From the NCBI GenBank assembly GCA_012974475.1, contig JAAXQD010000207.1, forward strand, positions 1 to 20,696: DNA of 20,696 nucleotides, given 5' to 3'. Every line of letters begins with the position of its first letter. Position 1 is the first letter of the stretch. The notes beneath the pieces are model-generated. The model was not told the origin of the DNA. It was given only the letters and a program-made list of their open reading frames with translations, and did no database searches. Below, piece by piece: positions 1 through 8,231 of this stretch. This DNA is from Desulfobacterales bacterium. Its GTDB lineage: Bacteria; Desulfobacterota; Desulfobacteria; Desulfobacterales; UBA11574. The position numbers and the translations under genes were made by a program.

Positions 1-20
1 TTTTTATTGAAATTGATATT

Positions 21-127
21 TTAAAACCCATGCCCTCTGACCAAGTCGGAAATTGTGCTTGACACTCAATGGCTTTTTGCTTATTATTTTTCCTACAAAA
101 GGCGAGAATTTTTCATTAAAACCCATG
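21..127 (+). repeat. 12-base direct repeat flanking the liv promoter
   Basis: TTAAAACCCATG occurs exactly at 21-32 and again at 116-127, 95 bases apart. One copy is upstream of the -35 box and the other is just downstream of the expected transcription start. The placement suits a pair of operator half-sites, but the regulator is not known and chance cannot be excluded for an AT-rich repeat. Confidence 0.4.
59..87 (+). promoter_or_regulatory. Sigma70-type promoter of the liv operon
   Basis: A perfect -35 box TTGACA (59-64) is followed after 17 bases by TATTAT (82-87), a five-of-six match to the -10 consensus. Transcription would start near 94, leaving a leader of about 85 bases before the binding-protein start at 180. 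The promoter lies between two copies of a 12-base direct repeat (21-32 and 116-127). Confidence 0.75.
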
Positions 128-179
128 ATTTTTCGGGTTATTGTGACACATTAACACTTAAAGGGAGGGAGGAATCATC

Positions 180-1319
180 ATGAAGAATAAGCAAGCTCTT
201 TTGTTTGTGGGTGTGGTCCTGGCTCTGGCATTGGTCTTCAGCATGACCACAACCGCCATGGCCGAAAACATAAGGATCGGCGTCGCTTCCCCTTTTACGG
301 GGAATTTGGCTGCATACGGCGATAATGTCAAGGCCGGTGTTAACCTGAAACTTAAAGAAATCAATGATGCCGGCGGCATCAACGGTCAAAAGGTCGAACT
401 TGTCTGGGGTGACGACCTTTGCCAACCTAAAGACGCCGGTACGGTGGGTTCTAAATTCGCAGCGGACAAAAGCATCGTAGCAGTCATTGGCCACCTGTGC
501 TCGTCAGCTACTCTCGCAGCCATGCCTATCTATGTTCGGAACGGGCTCCCCACCATATCTCCCACCTCTACCAATCCGACCATTGGAGATGTGGGCATGG
601 GCTGGTTCTTTCGGAATTGCTACACCGACGACTTTCAGGGCAAGTACCTGGCCTTACATGTTGTGCCAAATTTGCTGCGCAAGAATAAGGTAGCCATCTT
701 CTATGAGAACAACGACTATGCCATCGGCCTCAAAAATTCCTTTCTAGCCGGGGCCAAGTCTGCTGGTGTGACTGTGACCGGCACTGAGGCTTACATGACA
801 GGGACGACCGACTTCACACCGCAGCTGACCAAGCTTTTGCGCGATAAGCCTGAGGCGATTTTCCTGTGCGGCTACCACCCGGAGGGTGCTCTGATCGCCG
901 GCCAGGGCCGTAAGCTGGGCTTCACGGGTCCGCTTTTCGGTGGGGACGGCATTGATAATGAAGACTACATCAAAATCGGCGGCAAAGCAGCCGAAAACAC
1001 TTACTTAACGGTTCCCTTCCTCGCAGCGTCGGCAGGTCCGGCAGGCAAGGACTTCGCCAAACGGTTCAAAAAGGCCTATGACCGTGATGTGGACTGGATG
1101 AGCGCCAATGCCTATGACTGCCTGGGTATCCTGGCCCAGGTCATTGCCAAAACCGGTCCTGACCGGAAAAAGATCCGTGACGGCCTGGCCGCGCTCAACT
1201 CAAAGGCCAATGGTTACAAGGGTATCACCGGTATGACCTACTTTGACAAAAAGGGCAATTGTTCCAAACCTGCCTTTGTTAAAATGGTCAAGAACGGCAA
1301 GTTTGTAGCTGCCGAATAG
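180..1319 (+). CDS. livJ: Branched-chain amino acid ABC transporter substrate-binding protein
   Basis: Periplasmic binding protein (type I fold, Leu/Ile/Val-binding family) that captures an amino acid or related small acid and delivers it to the LivHM permease. The first 28 residues form a classic Sec signal peptide: a Lys-rich start, a hydrophobic core, and the cleavage motif Ala-Met-Ala before Glu29. The mature part begins IRIGVASPFTG with the typical GNLAAYG continuation, and 379 residues is normal for the family. A purine-rich ribosome site (GGGAGGGAGGAA, about 163-174) sits correctly before ATG 180. It is first in a five-gene liv operon and is separated from the permease genes by a strong hairpin terminator, which should make it more abundant than the membrane parts. 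The exact ligand cannot be read from the sequence; this family also carries amides, urea and aromatic acids. Confidence 0.93.
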   Translation: MKNKQALLFVGVVLALALVFSMTTTAMAENIRIGVASPFTGNLAAYGDNVKAGVNLKLKEINDAGGINGQKVELVWGDDLCQPKDAGTVGSKFAADKSIVAVIGHLCSSATLAAMPIYVRNGLPTISPTSTNPTIGDVGMGWFFRNCYTDDFQGKYLALHVVPNLLRKNKVAIFYENNDYAIGLKNSFLAGAKSAGVTVTGTEAYMTGTTDFTPQLTKLLRDKPEAIFLCGYHPEGALIAGQGRKLGFTGPLFGGDGIDNEDYIKIGGKAAENTYLTVPFLAASAGPAGKDFAKRFKKAYDRDVDWMSANAYDCLGILAQVIAKTGPDRKKIRDGLAALNSKANGYKGITGMTYFDKKGNCSKPAFVKMVKNGKFVAAE

Positions 1320-1349
1320 TTGATCAAATAACTGAATAAACCAATACGG

Positions 1350-1379
1350 GCGCCGGGACTTTCGGGTTTCGGCGCTTTT
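1350..1379 (+). terminator. Intrinsic terminator/attenuator inside the liv operon
   Basis: The left arm GCGCCGGGAC (1350-1359) pairs over 10 bp, two of them G-U, with the right arm GTTTCGGCGC (1366-1375) around a 6-base loop, followed directly by TTTT (1376-1379). It lies 30 bases after the binding-protein stop and 21 bases before livH. Partial readthrough would set the usual excess of binding protein over permease. No separate promoter for livH was seen. Confidence 0.78.
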
Positions 1380-1400
1380 CGATGTATAAACGGAAAACAC

Positions 1401-2297
1401 TTGTTTTTACAGCAGCTTATAAACGGACTGACCATAGGCGGAATATATGCCATGATCGCAGTGGGTTATACCATGATCTATGGCGTTATCCTGCTCATCA
1501 ATTTCGCCCACGGCGAAATCTACATGCTGGGCGCATTTTTCGCCGTTACTTTCATCAGTCTCTTGGGTCTGCCCTTTTACGTTGCTTTTTTTTTGTCAAT
1601 GGCCTGCTGCGCGATCTGCGGCGTGTTGTTGGACATCGTCGCCTATCGCCCATTGAGACAATCACCCCGTCTGGCCGCGCTGATTACGGCCATCGGAATG
1701 TCGATCTTCCTTCAAAACCTGGCCATGGTCATCTGGGGTTCCCGGCCCAAGCCATTCCCTAATGAAGCACTCCCTGCCTATTTTGAGAAAACGGCCGTCA
1801 GCTTTAGCGGAGTCAATCTCTCCTGGTTTCATCTCTTTATCTTTGGCGTAACCATTGTCATGATGGTTGGCCTCAACCTTATCATCAAAAAAACCAGATG
1901 GGGCAAGGCAATGCGGGCCGTGGCCCAGAATCAAACCATGGCTGCTCTGACCGGGATAAACGTCAACAGGGTAATCTCCTATACATTCGCCCTGGCCGGA
2001 GCCTTAGGCGGTGCCGCGGGCATCATGGTGGCTGCTTTCTACAACTCGCTGTACCCAACTATGGGTTATGTCGCCGGGGTTAAGGCATTTGCTGCTGCAG
2101 TGCTGGGCGGCATTGGTTCGGTGCCCGGTGCCATGCTTGGCGGGGTCGTGTTAGGTGTGGCTGAGGCATTTGGGGCGGGGTATTTAAGCTCGCTATACCG
2201 GGACGGCATCTCCTACGCCGTCATGATCATCGTCATCATCTTTATACCGGCGGGCTTATTCGGCAAGGTTCTCAAGGAAACCAAAAAGAGTATGTGA
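1401..2297 (+). CDS. livH: Branched-chain amino acid ABC transporter permease LivH
   Basis: Inner-membrane permease subunit that, with LivM, forms the channel of the importer. The start is a TTG at 1401: it gives the expected family N-terminus (MFLQQLINGLTIGGIYAMIA), whereas the next ATG (1449) would cut away the first membrane helix. The ribosome site is weak. The 298 residues are mostly hydrophobic, with several membrane helices, and carry the family signatures INFAHGEIYMLGAF near the start, AVAQN (the EAA-like cytoplasmic loop region) in the middle, and KAFAAAVLGGIGSVPGA near the C-terminus. The length is typical. It follows the terminator-like hairpin after the binding protein and ends one base before livM, so the two permeases are surely co-translated. 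Confidence 0.92.
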   Translation: MFLQQLINGLTIGGIYAMIAVGYTMIYGVILLINFAHGEIYMLGAFFAVTFISLLGLPFYVAFFLSMACCAICGVLLDIVAYRPLRQSPRLAALITAIGMSIFLQNLAMVIWGSRPKPFPNEALPAYFEKTAVSFSGVNLSWFHLFIFGVTIVMMVGLNLIIKKTRWGKAMRAVAQNQTMAALTGINVNRVISYTFALAGALGGAAGIMVAAFYNSLYPTMGYVAGVKAFAAAVLGGIGSVPGAMLGGVVLGVAEAFGAGYLSSLYRDGISYAVMIIVIIFIPAGLFGKVLKETKKSM

Positions 2298-2298
2298 G

Positions 2299-3348
2299 AT
2301 GGGCAATTTGAAATTACAGAACTTGACCCGCGGTGCTAAAATAAGAATCGGCCTGTTGATTCTTACCTTGATCCTGCCATTTTTCCCCTTTGTAACGGAT
2401 TACATGCTCCATATTGCTATCCTAATTTTTCTCTACATGATTCTGGCCTTAGGGTTAAACATCGTGCCCGGCTTCAACGGACTACTGGACTTGGGCTACG
2501 TCGGGTTTTACGGCATCGGGGCCTACACTTCGGGGCTCCTTACCTATCACTTTGGCCTTTCATACTGGGTGATTATCCCTTTAGCCTTCATCAATGGGGC
2601 ATTCTGGGGCATTCTACTGGGCGCCCCAACGCTCAGGCTTACTGGCGACTATTTTGCCATTGTGACCTTCGGCTTTTCAGAACTGGTGGTACTCTTTCTG
2701 ACCAACGAGATCTGGCTCACCCGGGGGCCGCTTGGCCTGCCCGGCATTGATGTGGTGTCGATCGATCTCACGCTCTTTGGCGGCCCTAAATGGGAGTTTG
2801 TGGGCGAGTTGCCGTACTATTATCTTGCCATCGTCATGGTCCTGGTGACCGTCTTTGTCATGTACCGCATCCAGGACTCCCGTCTGGGAAGGGCCTGGTT
2901 TGCCATTCGCGATGACGAGGTGGCCGCCGTCTCCTGCGGTATCAACCTGCTGGGCTATAAGGTCATCGCCTTTGCCATCAGCGCCGCCTTCGGCGCAGTA
3001 GGCGGCAGCTTCTTTGCCAGGTGGGTGACCTTCCTGTCACCAGACATGTTTAAGTTCTGGGAATCCTTTTTGATTTTGTGCATGATCGTGCTCGGTGGCA
3101 TGGGCAACATATGGGGTGTGATGATCGGTGCCCTGGTACTGGTTTCGCTGAGCGAAGTACTTCGTGAACTGCTTCCCCTTTTAGGTCTCCCGGTGGGGGT
3201 CCGTTTTTTGGCTTTTGGTCTTATTATGGTTCTTATGATGCGCTATCGCCCGGCAGGCATGATGCCCATCCCGGCGGTAGCCGCTAAAATGCGAGCAGGC
3301 CGGGTCAAAAGAAAGAAAGTTAAGGCTACTGTAAGCATGAAACAATGA
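2299..3348 (+). CDS. livM: Branched-chain amino acid ABC transporter permease LivM
   Basis: Second inner-membrane permease of the Liv importer. The 349-residue protein has a short polar N-terminus (about 16 residues), then many hydrophobic segments. Family marks are LALGLNIVPGFNGLLDLGYVGFYGIGAY near residues 48-75, the conserved cytoplasmic loop with GRAWFAIRDDEVAA (the EAA-type contact with the ATPases), and GGMGNIWGVMIGA towards the C-terminus. The last 25 residues are a basic cytoplasmic tail. ATG 2299 begins immediately after the LivH stop, and its own stop overlaps the LivG start as ATGA (3345-3348), showing translational coupling in the operon. Confidence 0.93.
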   Translation: MGNLKLQNLTRGAKIRIGLLILTLILPFFPFVTDYMLHIAILIFLYMILALGLNIVPGFNGLLDLGYVGFYGIGAYTSGLLTYHFGLSYWVIIPLAFINGAFWGILLGAPTLRLTGDYFAIVTFGFSELVVLFLTNEIWLTRGPLGLPGIDVVSIDLTLFGGPKWEFVGELPYYYLAIVMVLVTVFVMYRIQDSRLGRAWFAIRDDEVAAVSCGINLLGYKVIAFAISAAFGAVGGSFFARWVTFLSPDMFKFWESFLILCMIVLGGMGNIWGVMIGALVLVSLSEVLRELLPLLGLPVGVRFLAFGLIMVLMMRYRPAGMMPIPAVAAKMRAGRVKRKKVKATVSMKQ

Positions 3349-4133
3349 CACCGATCTTAGAAATAAAGAAGCTTTATAAAAGCTTTGGCGGGCTGTTGGC
3401 CCTAAATAATATCTCCTTTAACATAAATAGAGGCGAAATCATCGGCCTTGTTGGGCCGAATGGTGCCGGGAAGACGACGCTCTTTAATTGCGTTGCCGGT
3501 ATTGAGAGGCCAACCGAGGGTCAGATTTTGTTTGCCAACCGTGGCCGCACCATCTCCATCAGCGGTAAGAAGCCGGAGGCGGTCACTGCCCTGGGGATCG
3601 CCCGCACATTTCAAAATATCCGGCTCTTTGACAACCTGACAGTGGTCGATAATGTCAAGATAGGTCGTCATTGTAGAACCAGGTCTCTCTTTTTCGGTGC
3701 CGTAATCCGGAACAAGTTCCAGCAGGCAGAAGAAAAGGAGATTGCCGAAAGTGCCAACCAGTTCCTCGAGTTCGCCGGGCTCAAGGGCCGCGGTGAAGAA
3801 ATCGCCAGTTCCATGCCTTATGGTGACCAGCGCCGCCTCGAGATCGCCAGGGCTTTGGCTACCGAGCCGTGCTTGCTTATGCTTGATGAACCGGCCGCCG
3901 GAATGAACCCCCAGGAATCCCGAGATCTTATGGACCTGATTCGCCGCATCAGGAACAAAGGCATCACGGTTTTGTTGATCGAACATGACATGAAAGTAGT
4001 TATGGGGGTCTGTGAACGCGTGGTAGTCATTAATCACGGTGAATGGCTGGCAGAGGGAGAGCCCCAGGACGTTCAAAACAATCCTAAAGTTATTGAGGCA
4101 TATTTGGGCACAGGAGCCGCTGGTGCTGCTTAA
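3345..4133 (+). CDS. livG: Branched-chain amino acid ABC transporter ATPase LivG
   Basis: One of the two cytoplasmic ATPases that power the Liv importer. The 262 residues contain Walker A GPNGAGKTT (37-45), the Q-loop TFQNIRLF near 88-95, the LivG-type signature YGDQRRLEI (159-167, replacing the usual LSGGQ), Walker B LMLDEP (178-183) and the switch His214 in IEHD. All catalytic positions are intact. The family-specific PAAGMNPQE follows Walker B. Its start overlaps the LivM stop by ATGA, and its last codons contain the ribosome site and start of livF, so the ATPases are translationally coupled. Confidence 0.95.
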   Translation: MTPILEIKKLYKSFGGLLALNNISFNINRGEIIGLVGPNGAGKTTLFNCVAGIERPTEGQILFANRGRTISISGKKPEAVTALGIARTFQNIRLFDNLTVVDNVKIGRHCRTRSLFFGAVIRNKFQQAEEKEIAESANQFLEFAGLKGRGEEIASSMPYGDQRRLEIARALATEPCLLMLDEPAAGMNPQESRDLMDLIRRIRNKGITVLLIEHDMKVVMGVCERVVVINHGEWLAEGEPQDVQNNPKVIEAYLGTGAAGAA

Positions 4134-4830
4134 ACTGGATAACGTTAAAACCTACTACGGAAACATACGCGCCCTCAAAGGGATCTCCATTGAAGTGGAA
4201 GAGGGGGAGATCGTCTGTCTCATCGGAGGCAACGGCGCGGGCAAATCAACCACGCTGATGACCATCAGCGGCGTTCTCACTCCGGTAGAGGGCAATGTCC
4301 TCTACCAGGGCCAGTCGATCGTCGCTGTGCGTCCTGACAATATCGTCCAGATGGGCATCTGCCAAGTTCCGGAGGGTAGGATGATTTTCCCGCTGCTTAC
4401 GGTCATGGAGAACCTCGACTTGGGTGCCTATCTAAGAAAGGACAAAAACGGGATCAAAGAGGACTTTGAGCGGATATTCAGGCTTTTTCCGGTTCTGCGC
4501 GAGCGCCGCAAACAGCACGGGGGCACACTTTCCGGTGGCGAACAGCAGATGCTGGCAATCGCCCGCGCCCTTATGGCCCGACCCAGACTTCTCTTGCTCG
4601 ACGAGCCATCTCTGGGCCTGGCACCAATCCTTGTCGATTCCATCTTCGAGACTATCCGCCAGATCAACGAACAAGGCACGACCATTCTATTGGTAGAGCA
4701 AAATGCCCAACTCGCTTTACAATTTTCCCACCGGGGATATGTAATTGAAACCGGCGAAATCGCTCTTGCCGACTCCTCGACGGAACTGCTCAAGAATGAA
4801 CAGGTGAAAAAAGCCTATTTGGGTGAGTGA
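4123..4830 (+). CDS. livF: Branched-chain amino acid ABC transporter ATPase LivF
   Basis: Second ATPase of the Liv importer. I place the start at GTG 4123, inside the end of livG: AGGAG (4112-4116) lies six bases before it and the product then has 235 residues, the normal LivF length. An upstream ATG (4039) would add 28 residues encoded by another frame of livG and resembling no LivF N-terminus. Walker A GGNGAGKST is at 35-43, the LSGGEQQ signature at 136-142, Walker B LLLLDEP at 156-162, and Gln193 stands where many ABC proteins have the switch His, as is usual in LivF. The operon appears to end here. Confidence 0.94.
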   Translation: MLLKLDNVKTYYGNIRALKGISIEVEEGEIVCLIGGNGAGKSTTLMTISGVLTPVEGNVLYQGQSIVAVRPDNIVQMGICQVPEGRMIFPLLTVMENLDLGAYLRKDKNGIKEDFERIFRLFPVLRERRKQHGGTLSGGEQQMLAIARALMARPRLLLLDEPSLGLAPILVDSIFETIRQINEQGTTILLVEQNAQLALQFSHRGYVIETGEIALADSSTELLKNEQVKKAYLGE

Positions 4831-5056
4831 TCCACATGTCTCCCAAAGGTACTTTATCCTGCCCTGAAATTCAGTGAAAGAAAATCCCCTCCTTTAATGT
4901 GAAAAGGCTTTAAAATTAAGCAAACCTGCTTTTTGGCGCTCCCAGAATTTTCTTGCTGTTTCGATAAGATGTTAGTATATCTGCCATTGGATTTGAATCA
5001 TTTTCTGAAAGAGAACCCACCCGTGCTGCGAATTCATATCAGAGTATTGCAAAAAA
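4831..5056 (+). other. Intergenic region livF-nadK
   Basis: About 225 bases without a convincing gene. A small hairpin (AAGCA-AACC-TGCTT, about 4918-4930, then TTT) might be a weak terminator for the liv operon. No clear -35/-10 pair for nadK was found. Confidence 0.35.
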
Positions 5057-5074
5057 AAGGAGCAACCCTTTATT

Positions 5075-5929
5075 GTGAAAAAAATAGGGATTGTCGTAAA
5101 AGCGGATACCGAAGCAATCAAGAAGGCCGATGAACTTGAAAGTTGGCTTCGATCAAAAAATATCGAAACCTTCAGAAGAGAGAACTTGCCTCCAAAACGA
5201 AGAATTTCGGACAGAGACAAATCATTTGCTCCGGCGGATCTGTGTTGCGTCTTTGTACTGGGTGGAGACGGAACGTTTTTGAGCGCGGTCCGCTGGATAG
5301 GGGATCAGAAGATACCGATTCTCGGCGTCAAATTCGGAGAAGTCGGTTTTCTGGCTGAAATTGCAGAAGAAAGCCTTTTTTCTGTTGCCGAAGCGGTATT
5401 AAACAATGAATTTACCACAGAACCGAGGATGCGCCTTCTGGTTCAAGTAATTCGCAAGGGGGAAGAACTGGTATGTGAAACCGTGTTGAACGATATTGTC
5501 ATCAACAAGGGCGCACTTGCCAGACTTGCGCATATAGAAACCTACATCAACGATCAGTATCTGACCACTTACAGTGCGGATGGACTCATTGTTGCAACCC
5601 CCACCGGTTCGACCGCTTACTCCCTTGCCGCCGGCGGCCCCATTATTCATCCAGCGGTTCCGGGCATCTTAATGACACCCATATGCCCGTTTACCCTCAC
5701 CAACCGGCCGTTGATCGTCTCTGATTCGGCGTGTATCAAAATAAGACTTGAAAAAAAGTCCTCGGATATCATGCTGACATTCGACGGACAGGCCGGCATC
5801 GAAATCGATGAAACCCACACCATCATTATTCGGAAAGGCGCCTATCCCGTTAACATGATCACCATGCCCGACCAGGATTATTTTGACGTTCTCAAGGCCA
5901 AACTGAGATGGAGCGGGAGCCGTATCTAA
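5075..5929 (+). CDS. nadK: NAD kinase
   Basis: ATP- (or polyphosphate-) dependent NAD kinase making NADP+ in the cytoplasm. The 284-residue protein has the diagnostic GGDGTFL (63-69), the conserved LNDIVINKG (138-146) and the nucleotide-binding stretch YSADGLIVATPTGSTAYSLA (166-185), with FDGQ near 236-239. All hallmark residues are present and the length is typical. The start is GTG 5075, with AAGGAG at 5057-5062, a slightly long 12-base spacing; the next residues KKIGIVVK are a normal NadK N-terminus. It leads a likely three-gene unit with the MoaD-like and ThiF-like genes (gap 46 bases). Confidence 0.95.
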   Translation: MKKIGIVVKADTEAIKKADELESWLRSKNIETFRRENLPPKRRISDRDKSFAPADLCCVFVLGGDGTFLSAVRWIGDQKIPILGVKFGEVGFLAEIAEESLFSVAEAVLNNEFTTEPRMRLLVQVIRKGEELVCETVLNDIVINKGALARLAHIETYINDQYLTTYSADGLIVATPTGSTAYSLAAGGPIIHPAVPGILMTPICPFTLTNRPLIVSDSACIKIRLEKKSSDIMLTFDGQAGIEIDETHTIIIRKGAYPVNMITMPDQDYFDVLKAKLRWSGSRI

Positions 5930-5975
5930 GGGTGAATAAAGATCCCGTCCACATCATTTATTTGGAATAAACATT

Positions 5976-6206
5976 ATGGTGCATGTTACCTTAAAACTAT
6001 TTGCCACACTGAGTCGATTCACGCCGGATTCAGGAGACCGCTATCCAATAGCGCCCGGAACTACGGTAAAACACCTCCTTGAGAAACTCGGTGTCCCTGA
6101 AGATGATGTCAGGCTTATTTTTATCAACGGCATTAAGGGCCATCTGGCATCCACTTTAACCGACGGTGACCGCTTGGGGATCTTCCCGCCTGTGGGAGGA
6201 GGATGA
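5976..6206 (+). CDS. MoaD/ThiS-like ubiquitin-fold sulfur carrier protein
   Basis: A 76-residue beta-grasp protein of the MoaD/ThiS family. The N-terminus (VHVTLKLFATLSRF) is MoaD-like, the middle has FINGIKG and LTDGDRLGIFPPVGGG closes the protein, so the C-terminus is the Gly-Gly tail that an E1-like enzyme adenylates and converts to a thiocarboxylate. The partner ThiF/MoeB-type enzyme starts five bases after this stop. Because an AOR relic lies in the facing operon, a role in sulfur delivery for molybdo/tungstopterin is the natural inference, but tRNA thiolation, thiamine or cysteine pathways use the same fold. The codons for the terminal glycines (GGA GGA GGA) also form the ribosome site of the next gene. 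Confidence 0.85.
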   Translation: MVHVTLKLFATLSRFTPDSGDRYPIAPGTTVKHLLEKLGVPEDDVRLIFINGIKGHLASTLTDGDRLGIFPPVGGG

Positions 6207-6210
6207 ATTT

Positions 6211-7068
6211 TTGAGAACTCAAATTATCGAAAAATTAAAAGCGATATCCCGCCCGAAAAAGTATCCTGACGATACGGATTATACCAGCATCTCTCTTGAG
6301 AATATTCCAAGTCTTGCAACGTCATTCAAAGTTGACAGCCGAAAAATTGAAATTATCGCCCTCGAGGAAGGTATGGTACCTGAACGCTATGCTCGAAATA
6401 TGAAGACATTTTCACCCGAGGACCAGGCGAGCCTCTTGAAATCACAGGTCAGCATCGTGGGGTTGGGGGGCCTGGGTGGGACGGTTTCTGAAATTCTGGC
6501 CCGTACGGGCATCGGCACCCTTAACCTGATAGACGGCGACCGTTTTGAAGCCAGCAATCTAAATCGGCAATTTTTAAGTACCTATGAAACCATGGGACAA
6601 TACAAAACAGAAGCCGCCGTTAAGAGGATCAAAGAAATAAACGCGTCGATTACCGTTCGCAGATATGATGAATATCTGGATGATAAGAATTCAGACGCGC
6701 TTATCCGTCGATCCGATGTTGTTGTTGACTGCCTCGATAATATAACAACCCGGTTTATTCTGGAAAACGCTTCAAAAAAAGCAGGATCGCCCCTGGTATC
6801 CGCCGCTGTCGCCGGTCTGTCCGGACACATCACCACGATTTTCCCCGAGGACCAAGGGTTGAAGTTGATTTATGGTCGGCCGGACGATCTTAAATCAAAG
6901 GGCGCTGAAGCCTCTCTGGGCTGCCTTCCGTCGGCGGTTTCGGTTCTTGCCGCCTTTGAAACCGCAGAAGTTGTCAAAATAATTTTGGGCAGAGGACCTC
7001 TATTAAGAAACAAGCTTCTGATCATCGATCTATTGGACAATATTACGGAAGTTTTGGATTTATTATAA
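6211..7068 (+). CDS. ThiF/MoeB/HesA-family sulfur-carrier adenylyltransferase
   Basis: E1-like enzyme expected to adenylate the C-terminal glycine of the neighbouring MoaD-like protein. I choose TTG 6211: GGGAGGAGG (6194-6202) sits eight bases upstream and the upstream ATG (6166) lies within the carrier gene. The 285 residues have a roughly 55-residue N-terminal extension, then ERYARN (58-63), the nucleotide loop GLGGLG (84-89), Asp110, NLNRQ (116-120), Lys132 and the VVDCLDN loop with Asp176, all the usual adenylation residues. The paired CxxC zinc motifs of MoeB/ThiF are absent; Cys238 in GCLPS is a possible thioester cysteine. It is thus a zinc-less short member of the family, converging on the aldolase gene with only four bases between stops. 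Confidence 0.87.
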   Translation: MRTQIIEKLKAISRPKKYPDDTDYTSISLENIPSLATSFKVDSRKIEIIALEEGMVPERYARNMKTFSPEDQASLLKSQVSIVGLGGLGGTVSEILARTGIGTLNLIDGDRFEASNLNRQFLSTYETMGQYKTEAAVKRIKEINASITVRRYDEYLDDKNSDALIRRSDVVVDCLDNITTRFILENASKKAGSPLVSAAVAGLSGHITTIFPEDQGLKLIYGRPDDLKSKGAEASLGCLPSAVSVLAAFETAEVVKIILGRGPLLRNKLLIIDLLDNITEVLDLL

Positions 7069-7072
7069 AAGC

Positions 7073-8227
7073 TCACCTGATTCTATCAAAATATTCCTCC
7101 CGGCAATTGTTTTCGATTTCAATGAGGTTTTTAAACGGCCGGTTAAAATCTGTTGTGCCCGCTGTAAAAACTCCGTGGCCATAGACGATGACGCCGGGTT
7201 CACTCCTGATGGCACCAGGAACGGTGTTGCACAGGCTGTGTGGACCTGAGCCTACTTCCCCGGAAACAATCGGAATGCCGCGGACAGACCTGTCATGGGG
7301 GCATTTTAGATGGCACGCCTCGCGACATTTGCAGTTTTCAATGTCGCAGTCCATGGAAAGTATGACTGAGAATTTGGGATGCCCGTGAAGGATGGCGCGA
7401 TATCCTGTCGTTTGCACAATTTTCAGGTGGGCCGGAAGTTCGCTGGAAGCGGTAATGGGGACGCAAGACGAGCCGTCCAGGGGACAAGGATCGATACACT
7501 CTTTCAAATCGTCCAGACTGCTTCCGGTTTGGCTGATATAAAGTGTCCGGCTGTGGCAAAACGAGATGTTACCAAAATATGAATCGACCAAACGGTGCTC
7601 GACGGTAAGCCTTCCCGCCTCCTGGATCGCTTCGCAAACCCTGTCTGCCGAATTAAACGGGCCTTTTATCAGTGAGCCGTGAAACGAGGCCGGCGGATCG
7701 AGCTGCTTTACGACGCCATCGAACAGTTTGCGTTTCCGTTGATCAGCATTTCCCTTTTTTGCATCCCAAAGGAAATCGGAAAAGAATTTGATAAAACATG
7801 CAAAACATACTGAGGCGTATGTGACATATGCCTGCTCCATGCCCACCATACCGTAAGTGAGAATACCCCTGCCCGGAATGATGACGCTTTTACGCTTTTT
7901 CAAGATCGAGGTAATTTCATCCGGCAAAAACTGGAATGAAACCGGGAGATCATGGAGAAACATTCTGGTTTCACAATCCTGGGGCGTGATGATCCCGTTG
8001 GATGTCTCCGCCAGGTAATCGATGATGCTGCGGTAGGGCTCGGCAGGCCGAGAAAAAATAAGGGAATTAATGTTCAGCCGTTCAAATATCGCTTCAAACA
8101 CGGCAAAATCCGGGTCCGTTCGGTTCCATTCAAGGTCAGCATCCAAGCACCCTAGTAACGGTGCTCCCGCTTCGGCCAGGCCGCTTTTTATGAGCTTGTC
8201 TTCGTATGTGCGAAGAATTTGATTCAT
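7073..8227 (-). CDS. Tandem class II aldolase/adducin-like protein with Cys-rich insert
   Basis: The C-terminal half (about 195-384) is a class II aldolase/adducin domain: SYFGNISF (216-223), ISQTGSSLDDL (231-241), HGHPKF with metal ligands His281 and His283, and YGHGVFTAG with His351. A Cys-rich segment (Cys294, 299, 301, 305, 309) lies between these metal motifs. The N-terminal half looks like a degenerate copy of the same fold: IIPGRGILTYG (about 116-126) parallels the HGHGVFTAG region but lacks the histidine. I prefer ATG 8227, four bases after the stop of the AOR relic, over GTG 8242, which would overlap it. Class II aldolases cleave or epimerise phosphosugars; the substrate here is unknown. 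Position right after an AOR gene suggests a former operon. Confidence 0.8.
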   Translation of the reverse strand: MNQILRTYEDKLIKSGLAEAGAPLLGCLDADLEWNRTDPDFAVFEAIFERLNINSLIFSRPAEPYRSIIDYLAETSNGIITPQDCETRMFLHDLPVSFQFLPDEITSILKKRKSVIIPGRGILTYGMVGMEQAYVTYASVCFACFIKFFSDFLWDAKKGNADQRKRKLFDGVVKQLDPPASFHGSLIKGPFNSADRVCEAIQEAGRLTVEHRLVDSYFGNISFCHSRTLYISQTGSSLDDLKECIDPCPLDGSSCVPITASSELPAHLKIVQTTGYRAILHGHPKFSVILSMDCDIENCKCREACHLKCPHDRSVRGIPIVSGEVGSGPHSLCNTVPGAIRSEPGVIVYGHGVFTAGTTDFNRPFKNLIEIENNCREEYFDRIR

Positions 8228-8231
8228 GGAT

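Noticed and set aside
3402..4076. A 224-codon open frame on the minus strand opposite livG
   Set aside because: It is fully antisense to a well-conserved ABC ATPase, has no family resemblance and arises from codon bias of livG.
4918..4934. Strong terminator after livF
   Set aside because: The stem is only 5 bp and the T-run short; it is noted only as a weak possibility in the intergenic entry.
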